A DNA stretch of 8,075 nucleotides, from NCBI GenBank assembly GCA_030531025.1, contig JAUMTV010000032.1, positions 19,193 through 27,267 on the forward strand. The letters run 5' to 3'. Shown in pieces: positions 1 through 5,628 of this stretch. Made by a program: the position numbers and the translations under genes. Source of the stretch: Turicibacter sp. (GTDB taxonomy: Bacteria > Bacillota > Bacilli > MOL361 > Turicibacteraceae). Under the pieces are notes generated by a model. That model saw only the letters and a list, made by a program, of their open reading frames with translations, was not told the DNA's origin and searched no databases. Position 1 is the stretch's first letter. Each line of letters begins with the position of its first letter.

Positions 1-1
1 T

Positions 2-556
2 AATGTAAAAGTATCATTTGATTTAAATTATAGGGCAAAATTATGGACAGATGAAATAAGCGAAAAACAAGAAATATTATCAGAAATGATGGAGTATGTT
101 GATATTTGTTTTGGAAATGCAAGAGATGCAGCTAAGATGCTGGGTTATAGTGATGGAGAAAATGACTTTATAAATGGTGAATACTCAATATGCATCAATA
201 AAGAAAATATGCAAAAAGTTTTAAATAAATATGGATTTGAATATCTTGTTACAACTAAACGTGAAAGTATAAGTGCATCAGATAATGGATGGTCAGCAGC
301 TGTTTGTAATAATGAAAATATTTATGATGGTAAAAAATATAATCTTCATATTGTCGATAGAGTTGGTGGGGGAGATTCTTTTGCAGCAGGATTTTTACAT
401 GGAATATTAAGTGGATACAGTATGGAAAAAACATTAGAATTTGCTATTGCAGCGGCTGCAATAAAACATACAATACCTGGGGATATAAATTTAGCAACTG
501 TTGATGAAATATTAAAGTTAGCAGAAGGAGATGGCGCAGGTAGAGTAGATAGATAA
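2..556 (+). CDS. kdgK: 2-keto-3-deoxygluconate kinase, C-terminal 184 residues (5' end outside window)
   Basis: PfkB/ribokinase-family sugar kinase that phosphorylates 2-keto-3-deoxygluconate to KDPG with ATP in the cytoplasm. The frame is already open at base 2, so the ATG at 86 is internal and not the start. Visible marks, numbered from the first codon seen: DLNYRAKLW near residues 7-15, typical of KdgK; FGNARDAAKMLG near 38-49, the segment usually read GNEEDA; and the PfkB signature DRVGGGDSFAAGF at about 119-131, where the Asp of GGGD (residue 125) is the expected catalytic base. The protein ends GDGAGRVDR, which resembles the C-terminus I recall for Firmicute KdgK proteins, so the 3' end is probably complete. 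Family members are about 340 residues, so nearly half is missing. It is separated from kduI by 99 bases. Function is assigned from family resemblance and from the pathway context, which needs exactly this kinase. Confidence 0.9.
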   Translation, partial: NVKVSFDLNYRAKLWTDEISEKQEILSEMMEYVDICFGNARDAAKMLGYSDGENDFINGEYSICINKENMQKVLNKYGFEYLVTTKRESISASDNGWSAAVCNNENIYDGKKYNLHIVDRVGGGDSFAAGFLHGILSGYSMEKTLEFAIAAAAIKHTIPGDINLATVDEILKLAEGDGAGRVDR

Positions 557-655
557 AGAGTTCAAAATTTGCAATATTTATGCATTAAAACCACAAGAAA
601 TAGTTAATTTTAAATATTACAATAACATTATAGGAAGATAAAGGGGAGAAGAATT
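557..655 (+). other. kdgK-kduI intergenic gap
   Basis: This 99-base AT-rich gap is the largest spacer apart from the one before the first lyase gene. It holds the palindrome CAAAATTTG (563-571), listed separately, and the kduI ribosome binding site AAGGGGAG (641-648), 7 bases before the ATG at 656. No hairpin with a T-run and no clear -35/-10 pair is seen; TATTTA at 575-580 is only a weak -10 match. kduI may be read through from kdgK or have its own weak promoter. Confidence 0.5.
563..571 (+). promoter_or_regulatory. Second copy of the CAAAATTTG palindrome, before kduI
   Basis: The 9-base palindrome CAAAATTTG begins 7 bases after the kdgK stop and matches the core of the palindrome at 3850-3858. 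The flanks are partly alike (TT before, A-T-AT after in both). In AT-rich DNA a chance match is possible, but by eye the exact 9-mer appears only in these two noncoding gaps. Confidence 0.3.
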
Positions 656-1483
656 ATGGAATTAAGAACAGCAGCATCACCAAAAGATGTAAAACATTAT
701 ACAACTGATAGATTAAGAGAAGAATTCTTAGTACAAGATTTATTTGTGAAAAACGAAGTGAAAATGGTATATAGCCATATAGATCGTATAATTATTGGAG
801 CAGCAGTACCTACAACATCATTATCACTAGATGCTGGAAGTGAATTAAGAGCAGAATATTTTCTTCAAAGAAGAGAACTAGGGATAATTAATATAGGTGG
901 AAAAGGTAAAGTAAAGGTAGATGGAACTGAATATGTTCTAGAATATAAAGATGGAATGTACATTGGAATGGGAAGTAAAGAAATTGAATTTGTAAGTGAT
1001 GATGAAAATAATCCAGCAAAATTCTATTTTAATAGTGCACCAGCACATACAACTTATCCAACAGTACTTATTAAACCTGAAGATTGCGTAACTGTAGAAT
1101 TAGGTTCTTTAGAAGAGGCTAATCATAGAGTTATAAGAAAATATATTCTTCCAGGACAAGTAGAAAGTTGTCAACTTGTTATGGGAATGACTCAATTAAA
1201 GCCAGGAAGTGTTTGGAATACTATGCCTTGTCATACTCATGATAGAAGAATGGAAGTATATTTATACTTTGAAGTTCCAGAAAATAATTTTGTAATGCAC
1301 TATATGGGAGAGCCAACAGAAACAAGACATATAGTTACTCGAAATGAAGAAATAGTAATATCACCAAGTTGGTCGATTCACTCTGGTGTAGGTACTAAGG
1401 CATATACATTTATCTGGGGAATGGTTGGAGAGAACCAAGACTTTGATGATATGGACGCAGTAAAAATGACTGATTTAAGATAG
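656..1483 (+). CDS. kduI: 5-keto-4-deoxyuronate isomerase (cupin-type KduI)
   Basis: Zinc-dependent cupin isomerase (EC 5.3.1.17) that converts 4-deoxy-L-threo-5-hexosulose-uronate, the product of unsaturated uronate ring opening, to 3-deoxy-D-glycero-2,5-hexodiulosonate. The 275-residue length matches the family (E. coli KduI is about 278). The N-terminus has the usual TTDRLREEFLVQDLF at 16-30 and NIGGKGKV at 79-86. The metal ligands known from E. coli KduI (two His, one Glu, one His) are all present: His193 and His195 in CHTHDRR, Glu200 in RRMEVYLYF, and His242 in SWSIHSG. The enzyme therefore looks intact. The start ATG has a good Shine-Dalgarno, AAGGGGAG, 7 bases upstream. It lies 30 bases before the dehydrogenase ATG. 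A second, unrelated isomerase proposed for the same reaction is encoded two genes downstream. Confidence 0.96.
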   Translation: MELRTAASPKDVKHYTTDRLREEFLVQDLFVKNEVKMVYSHIDRIIIGAAVPTTSLSLDAGSELRAEYFLQRRELGIINIGGKGKVKVDGTEYVLEYKDGMYIGMGSKEIEFVSDDENNPAKFYFNSAPAHTTYPTVLIKPEDCVTVELGSLEEANHRVIRKYILPGQVESCQLVMGMTQLKPGSVWNTMPCHTHDRRMEVYLYFEVPENNFVMHYMGEPTETRHIVTRNEEIVISPSWSIHSGVGTKAYTFIWGMVGENQDFDDMDAVKMTDLR

Positions 1484-1498
1484 ATAAAAGAGAGTTTG

Positions 1499-1507
1499 AA
1501 GGAGGAA
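1499..1507 (+). promoter_or_regulatory. Ribosome binding site fixing the dehydrogenase start
   Basis: AAGGAGGAA is a near-perfect Shine-Dalgarno 6 bases before the ATG at 1514. An in-frame TTG at 1496 would put this site inside the coding region, so the TTG is not the start. Confidence 0.85.
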
Positions 1508-1513
1508 TTAATT

Positions 1514-2308
1514 ATGAATAAATTTTCATTAGAAGGTAAAATAGCATTAATAACAGGAGCAGCTTATGGAATAGGATTTGCAATTGCAAAATCTTATGCA
1601 GAGGCAGGAGCAACAATAGTATTTAATGATATAAAGCAAGAATTAGTAGATAAAGGTCTTACAGCTTATGCTGAATTAGGTATAAAGGCTCATGGATATG
1701 TTTGTGATGTAACAGATGAAGATAAAGTAAATGAAATGATTCAAAAAATAGAAAAGGAAGTTGGCATTATTGATATTTTAGTTAACAATGCAGGAATAAT
1801 AAAACGTATTCCAATGTTAGAAATGAAAGCATCAGATTTCAGACAAGTTATTGATGTGGATTTAAATGCACCATTTATAGTATCTAAAGCTGTAATTCCA
1901 GGAATGATTAAAAAAGGTCATGGAAAAATTATAAATATTTGTTCTATGATGAGTGAATTAGGAAGAGAAACAGTTTCTGCTTATGCAGCAGCAAAAGGTG
2001 GGCTAAAGATGCTTACTAAAAATATAGCTTCTGAATATGGTGAATATAATATTCAATGTAATGGAATTGGACCTGGATATATAGCAACTCCTCAAACAGC
2101 GCCACTTAGAGAAGTACAAGAAGATGGTTCTAAACATCCATTTGATCAATTTATTATAGCTAAAACGCCTGCAGCACGTTGGGGAACACCAGAAGATTTA
2201 GCAGGTCCGGCAGTATTTTTAGCATCAGATGCTTCTGATTTTGTAAATGGACATATTTTATATGTTGATGGTGGAATATTAGCTTATATTGGAAAGCAAC
2301 CTAAATAA
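1514..2308 (+). CDS. dhuD: SDR dehydrogenase for 2-keto-3-deoxygluconate formation (DhuD/KduD type, often named gluconate 5-dehydrogenase)
   Basis: Classical short-chain dehydrogenase, 264 residues from the ATG at 1514. Expected role: NADH-dependent reduction of 3-deoxy-D-glycero-2,5-hexodiulosonate to 2-keto-3-deoxygluconate. Seen: the nucleotide-binding TGAAYGIG at 14-21, NNAG at 91-94, the catalytic triad Ser144, Tyr157 and Lys161 (YAAAK), PGYIATP at 187-193 and a C-terminal NGHILYVDGG. Asp39 at the end of the second strand (VFNDIK) is the usual sign of NAD(H) rather than NADP(H) preference. The position normally holding the fourth catalytic residue, Asn, appears to be Asp116 (DVDLNAPF). 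The sequence resembles streptococcal proteins called gluconate 5-dehydrogenase in databases; as I recall, the one from the streptococcal GAG cluster was shown to be DhuD. Location between two isomerases of the uronate pathway supports DhuD/KduD over gluconate oxidation. The substrate is inferred, not visible. Confidence 0.88.
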   Translation: MNKFSLEGKIALITGAAYGIGFAIAKSYAEAGATIVFNDIKQELVDKGLTAYAELGIKAHGYVCDVTDEDKVNEMIQKIEKEVGIIDILVNNAGIIKRIPMLEMKASDFRQVIDVDLNAPFIVSKAVIPGMIKKGHGKIINICSMMSELGRETVSAYAAAKGGLKMLTKNIASEYGEYNIQCNGIGPGYIATPQTAPLREVQEDGSKHPFDQFIIAKTPAARWGTPEDLAGPAVFLASDASDFVNGHILYVDGGILAYIGKQPK

Positions 2309-2333
2309 TTTTTAGAATAGGGAGAATATTAAA

Positions 2334-2972
2334 ATGAAAATTGCATTAATAAATGAAAATAGTCAAGCTTCAAAAAATGAAATGATATTTGAAACTTTAA
2401 AGAAAGTAGTAGAACCAAAAGGACATGAAGTTTTTAATTATGGAATGTATAGTGCTGAGGATAATGAGCAATTAACATATGTTCAAAATGGAATTTTAGC
2501 TGCGATATTACTTAACTCTGGAGCAGCTGATTATGTAATAACAGGTTGTGGAACTGGTGAAGGAGCTATGCTTGCATGTAATTCATTCCCAGGAGTTCTA
2601 TGTGGACATGTAGTAGATCCATCTGATGCATATATGTTTGCACAAATAAATGATGGTAATGCTATAGCATTACCTTTTGCTAAGGGCTTTGGATGGGGAG
2701 CTGAATTAAACTTACAATATATATTTGAAAAATTATTTGAAGGTGAAAGTGGTCAAGGATATCCTAAGGATAGAGTGATTCCGGAGCAAAGAAATAAAAA
2801 AATATTAGATGAAGTTAAAAAGGTAACTCATGTTGATTTAGTAACTATATTAAAAAATTTAGATCAAGATTTAGTAAAAGGTGCAATCGCAGGACAAAAA
2901 TTTAAGGAATATTTCTTTGAAAATTGTAAGTGTGAGAAAATAAGAGAGTGTATTGAAACTATCTTAGAGTAA
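2334..2972 (+). CDS. dhuI: RpiB/LacA-family sugar isomerase, DhuI type (4-deoxy-L-threo-5-hexosulose-uronate ketol-isomerase)
   Basis: 212-residue protein of the RpiB/LacA/LacB isomerase superfamily. It opens with MKIALINENSQASKN, and the superfamily active-site stretch is GCGTGEGAM at 71-79, with Cys72 at the position of the RpiB catalytic cysteine and Thr74/Gly75 in the phosphate/anion loop. It is longer than a typical RpiB (about 150 residues) because of a C-terminal extension from about residue 140 (YPKDRVIPEQRN then HVDLVTILKNLDQDL, ending KFKEYFFENC). That architecture matches the streptococcal DhuI described from the hyaluronan/chondroitin cluster, which does the same job as KduI although it is unrelated. 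Ribosome binding site AGGGAG at 2319-2324 lies 9 bases before ATG. The gene is 25 bases after dhuD. A true pentose-phosphate RpiB is unlikely because of the extension and the context. The exact substrate is inferred. Confidence 0.85.
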   Translation: MKIALINENSQASKNEMIFETLKKVVEPKGHEVFNYGMYSAEDNEQLTYVQNGILAAILLNSGAADYVITGCGTGEGAMLACNSFPGVLCGHVVDPSDAYMFAQINDGNAIALPFAKGFGWGAELNLQYIFEKLFEGESGQGYPKDRVIPEQRNKKILDEVKKVTHVDLVTILKNLDQDLVKGAIAGQKFKEYFFENCKCEKIRECIETILE

Positions 2973-2993
2973 TATAAATTCTAAGTAGAAGGT

Positions 2994-2999
2994 GTGGAG
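2994..2999 (+). promoter_or_regulatory. Ribosome binding site that favours the ATG at 3006
   Basis: GTGGAG sits 6 bases before the ATG at 3006. The same bases begin with an in-frame GTG at 2994, but the only purine run before that GTG (AGAAGG, 2987-2992) ends one base from it, too close to act. ATG 3006 is preferred. Confidence 0.55.
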
Positions 3000-3005
3000 A
3001 TAAAT

Positions 3006-3797
3006 ATGAGGGAATTAGGAATAAGAATAATAGATAAAGATGGTAATGTAAAGTTAGAGAAAATAGATACTGAAGAAGTAAGACTTGTATTTAATGAGAC
3101 ATATGAAGAAGGTGATAAGGTAGTTTTTACTACATCAGAAAAAAATACTTATTTATATGCTCAAGTTGATGATGCAATGGGAGAAGCTTTTGTATATGTA
3201 ACTGACAATGAAATAGTTTATGAAATTCCTTTTGGAGAAAAGAGAATTAGTTATTCTCCAAAGGTATTTCATGGAGATACACATTTATTATCATTAAGAT
3301 TTGCAAAAAAAGAAGAGATTGAAAGCTATAAAAACTTAGCACTTAATGTTATAGATAAACAAGAGATTAAAGGAGTTTATCCTCATGCATCAGCAAACAT
3401 AGAAACAAGAGGCGAAGCAGTTTTTGCAGCGAGGAATGCCATAAATGGAAATTGTGAGAATCAATCTCATGGAAGATGGCCATATGAATCTTGGGGAATT
3501 GGAATGAGAGATGATGCATGCTTTAGATTAGACTTTGGAAGGAGTATTATTACAAATAAAATAATAATATATACGAGATCAGATTTTCCGCATGATAATT
3601 GGTGGATAAAGGCTACATTAAGATTTTCGGATGGTTCTGAGATTGTTTGGAATTTAGAGAAAAGCGATAAAGCCCATGTATTAGAATTTAAAGAAAAAAC
3701 AATAGAATGGTTAACCTTTAGTGATTTAATAAAAGCTGATGATCCATCACCTTTTCCTGCATTAAGTCAAATAGAAGTTTACGGAAAAGAAAATTAG
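3006..3797 (+). CDS. Uncharacterised protein with galactose-binding (discoidin-like) C-terminal half
   Basis: I do not recognise a characterised family. The 263-residue product (267 if GTG 2994 is used) has no signal peptide, membrane segment or anchor, so it should be cytoplasmic. Residues 1-105 alternate charged turns with short hydrophobic strands and look like a beta-rich domain. Residues about 124-263 resemble an F5/8 type C or related galactose-binding jelly roll: HASANIETRGEAVFAARNAINGN (127-149) recalls the usual start 'A.AS...a.NaiDG', followed by RWPYESWG, CFRLDFGR (172-179, like 'vDLG'), IIIYTRSDFPHDNWW (186-200) and a closing strand QIEVYG. Several Trp, His and Arg residues (Trp158, Trp163, His196, Trp199, Trp200) could line a sugar site. 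It is the last gene before the terminator, 33 bases after dhuI. It might bind a pathway intermediate, be an uncharacterised enzyme, or help an enzyme fold. Role unknown. Confidence 0.8.
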   Translation: MRELGIRIIDKDGNVKLEKIDTEEVRLVFNETYEEGDKVVFTTSEKNTYLYAQVDDAMGEAFVYVTDNEIVYEIPFGEKRISYSPKVFHGDTHLLSLRFAKKEEIESYKNLALNVIDKQEIKGVYPHASANIETRGEAVFAARNAINGNCENQSHGRWPYESWGIGMRDDACFRLDFGRSIITNKIIIYTRSDFPHDNWWIKATLRFSDGSEIVWNLEKSDKAHVLEFKEKTIEWLTFSDLIKADDPSPFPALSQIEVYGKEN

Positions 3798-3827
3798 TGG
3801 GAAGCTGTTTTACAGCTTTCCATTTTT
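3798..3827 (+). terminator. Rho-independent terminator after the isomerase/dehydrogenase operon
   Basis: Starting on the base after the TAG stop, TGGGAAGCTG (3798-3807) pairs with CAGCTTTCCA (3813-3822), 10 base pairs with one G-T wobble, and T3808/A3812 can add an eleventh pair around a TTT loop. A run of five T follows (3823-3827). The A-rich stretch before it could let it also work weakly on the other strand, but no gene converges there. Confidence 0.85.
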
Positions 3828-3840
3828 CACAAAACAGCTT
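3802..3840 (+). promoter_or_regulatory. Alternative hairpin / repeated ACAGCTT elements overlapping the terminator
   Basis: AAGCTGTTTT (3802-3811), the left arm of the terminator, is also a perfect reverse complement of AAAACAGCTT (3831-3840). The two pairings exclude each other, as in terminator/antiterminator switches. Read as DNA, ACAGCTT occurs at 3812-3818 and 3834-3840, 22 bases apart, plus inverted at 3802-3808; the last copy overlaps the proposed -35. Either an RNA switch or repeated operator half-sites is possible, and simple duplication of the terminator arm also explains it. Confidence 0.3.
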
Positions 3841-3867
3841 ATTAGCTTACAAAATTTGTATTATAAT
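3839..3867 (+). promoter_or_regulatory. Probable sigma-A promoter for the lyase/hydrolase operon
   Basis: A consensus -10 TATAAT is at 3862-3867. Seventeen bases upstream, TTATTA (3839-3844) is a weak -35 (first two and last bases match TTGACA). The expected transcript start is near 3874, giving a leader of about 35 bases to the ATG at 3909. The weak -35 suggests an activator or low basal level. It lies just after the terminator, which supports a separate transcription unit. Confidence 0.5.
3848..3860 (+). promoter_or_regulatory. Candidate operator palindrome between -35 and -10
   Basis: TACAAA-A-TTTGTA is a perfect 13-base palindrome lying between the proposed -35 and -10, a classic place for a repressor to block RNA polymerase. 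Its core CAAAATTTG (3850-3858) recurs exactly in the gap before kduI. The binding protein is not in the window; streptococcal GAG clusters use a LacI-type regulator (RegR), but the site it binds is not something I can match here. Confidence 0.35.
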
Positions 3868-3896
3868 TAAATTAATATAAAAAAGTTTTGGGATAT

Positions 3897-3902
3897 AGGA
3901 AG
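3897..3902 (+). promoter_or_regulatory. Ribosome binding site fixing the first lyase start
   Basis: AGGAAG lies 6 bases before the ATG at 3909. The in-frame TTG at 3888 has only AAAAAAG upstream, no usable Shine-Dalgarno, and would place this site inside the gene. Confidence 0.7.
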
Positions 3903-3908
3903 TTATTT

Positions 3909-5606
3909 ATGGTTAATAAATATTTTAAGAAGTCGATTGAAAAAAATAAAATTAATGAAAAATTAATTAATGAAATTGAAAGTTATGTAGAAAGTATATT
4001 AGATGGTGATGTTCCACAAATATCTTATAGTTCTTATTTAAAATTTTTTGAGAGTGGAATAAGAAAAGATTTTGAGGAAGAATACTTTAAAAAGAGGAAG
4101 CAGTTAACTGCATTAGCTTTATATTTACAATTGTCGAATTCTCAAAAAGCATTAGATTATTTTAAGGAATTATTATGGTCAATATCTAATGAATTTAGTT
4201 GGTGCTTGGGAGCCCATCTACATTTTGATGATAGCGGTTTCATTGGTGAATCTAATAAAATTATAGATTTATTTTCAGCAGAAACAGCACAAACTTTAAG
4301 TGAAATTATAATAATACATAAAGATAAATTAGATAAGATGTTAATAAATCATATTAAAAAGCAAATAAAAGAAAGAGTATTAAATCCATTTATTAATGAA
4401 AAGTGGGAATGGGAAGAGGCTACTCATAATTGGAGTGCTGTTTGTGCAGGTTGTATTGGAATTACAGCATTGATTTTAGAAAATGGAGAAAGACAAGATG
4501 AAATAATTAGAAGAGTAGAAAAATCACTTGAATATTATTTATCTGGATTTAATAATGATGGTGTTTCTTTAGAGGGAATAGGATATTGGACTTATGGATT
4601 AGGATACTATATATATTATAAGGCATTAAAAAACGAAGATATTGAAGATAATCACATAGAAAAAATATTAGCTATTTCTAATTTTCCACAAGCAGTTCAA
4701 ATTTCTGAAGAAGTATTTGTACCATTTTCAGATGTTCCACCTAATATGGCACTTCCAAGTGGATTAATATCATATTTATATCAAAAGTATAAAATTAATT
4801 TGCCAATAGTAAGTAAAATAACATCATTTGATTTTGATCACTGTTACAGATGGGCACATATTAGTAGAAATTTATGGTGGACTAGCAATGAAATATTTAA
4901 TAATAATTTAAAAGATGGTATTAATTTATTTAATGAATCGCAATGGTTTACACTAAGAGATAAAGATGTATTTTTTTCTATAAAAGGTGGAAGTAATAAT
5001 GAGCCACATAATCATAATGATTTAGGAAGCTTTGTATTGGCGGTTAATGGCAATGTTATACTTACAGATTTAGGGGCTGGGCCATATACAGCTGGATACT
5101 TTGGTAAAGAAAGATATACTTATGACCATACAAGATCATATTATCATTCAGTACCATTAATAAATGGAGTTGAGCAAAGTAAAACTAATGAAAACTGTAA
5201 TTTTGGATTAGAAGATTGTGATAAAGATAATATAAATTTAATAATAGATATAACTAATGCATATAGTAAGGCTAATATAGAAAGTTATAAAAGAAAAGTT
5301 AAGTATAGTTATGAAAATAGGGAACTAATTATTAATGATACAGTTAATTCTTTATATAAATTAACTGTTAATGAAGGATTAATAAGTTACATTAAACCAA
5401 GTGTTATTGAAGAAGGATTAATACTTTGGAATATTAAAGATAATGAAATAAGGTTAAAATTTGATAGTAATAACTTAGAGTTAAAAATAGAAGAGAAAAT
5501 GGTAAAAAATCATTATGGCAATGAATGTATTGTATATAGAATTGGATTAATATCTAAAATAAGTGACAATATTTTTAATGAAAATTTTAAATTATATATA
5601 AAATAA
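3909..5606 (+). CDS. Heparinase II/III-family polysaccharide lyase, leaderless (putative oligouronide lyase)
   Basis: 565-residue protein with the alpha-barrel plus beta-sandwich plan of heparinase II/III-like lyases, which cleave uronate-containing glycans by beta-elimination to leave an unsaturated 4,5-uronyl end. Helical half, about 1-310: the family landmarks EEATHNWSAVCAGCIG (169-184) and DGVSLEGIGYWTYGLGYY (217-234), with Asn174 and Tyr226 in positions expected for substrate and catalytic roles. Beta half, about 340-565: FFSIKGGSNNEPHNHNDLGSF (355-375), where His367/His369 correspond to the conserved metal or catalytic His region, then LTDLGAGPYTAG (385-396). No signal peptide or lipobox is seen, so it should act in the cytoplasm on imported oligosaccharides. 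This arrangement resembles the heparinase II group (PL21-like) or the oligohyaluronate lyases (PL33, as I recall) more than PL12; I cannot assign a PL number or say whether hyaluronan, chondroitin or heparin is the substrate. It starts its own transcription unit, 22 bases before ugl. Confidence 0.85.
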   Translation: MVNKYFKKSIEKNKINEKLINEIESYVESILDGDVPQISYSSYLKFFESGIRKDFEEEYFKKRKQLTALALYLQLSNSQKALDYFKELLWSISNEFSWCLGAHLHFDDSGFIGESNKIIDLFSAETAQTLSEIIIIHKDKLDKMLINHIKKQIKERVLNPFINEKWEWEEATHNWSAVCAGCIGITALILENGERQDEIIRRVEKSLEYYLSGFNNDGVSLEGIGYWTYGLGYYIYYKALKNEDIEDNHIEKILAISNFPQAVQISEEVFVPFSDVPPNMALPSGLISYLYQKYKINLPIVSKITSFDFDHCYRWAHISRNLWWTSNEIFNNNLKDGINLFNESQWFTLRDKDVFFSIKGGSNNEPHNHNDLGSFVLAVNGNVILTDLGAGPYTAGYFGKERYTYDHTRSYYHSVPLINGVEQSKTNENCNFGLEDCDKDNINLIIDITNAYSKANIESYKRKVKYSYENRELIINDTVNSLYKLTVNEGLISYIKPSVIEEGLILWNIKDNEIRLKFDSNNLELKIEEKMVKNHYGNECIVYRIGLISKISDNIFNENFKLYIK

Positions 5607-5628
5607 GGGTAATAAGGGTGATAGAAAA

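Noticed and set aside
86..556. kdgK starting at ATG 86 as a complete small protein
   Set aside because: The same frame is open to base 2 and encodes the kinase-typical DLNYRAKLW upstream, so the gene is cut by the window edge.
549..641. Short open stretch after kdgK in another frame, as a possible frameshifted kinase tail or lost gene
   Set aside because: KdgK already ends with a family-typical C-terminus (GDGAGRVDR), and the stretch of about 30 codons has no start codon, ribosome binding site or recognisable motif.
557..655. Catabolite-responsive element (CcpA site) before the operons
   Set aside because: No sequence close to TGWAANCGNTNWCA was found by eye in this gap or in 3798-3908.
2334..2972. 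Housekeeping ribose-5-phosphate isomerase B
   Set aside because: It is about 60 residues longer than RpiB, with a conserved-looking C-terminal extension, and sits inside a uronate operon; DhuI is the better reading.
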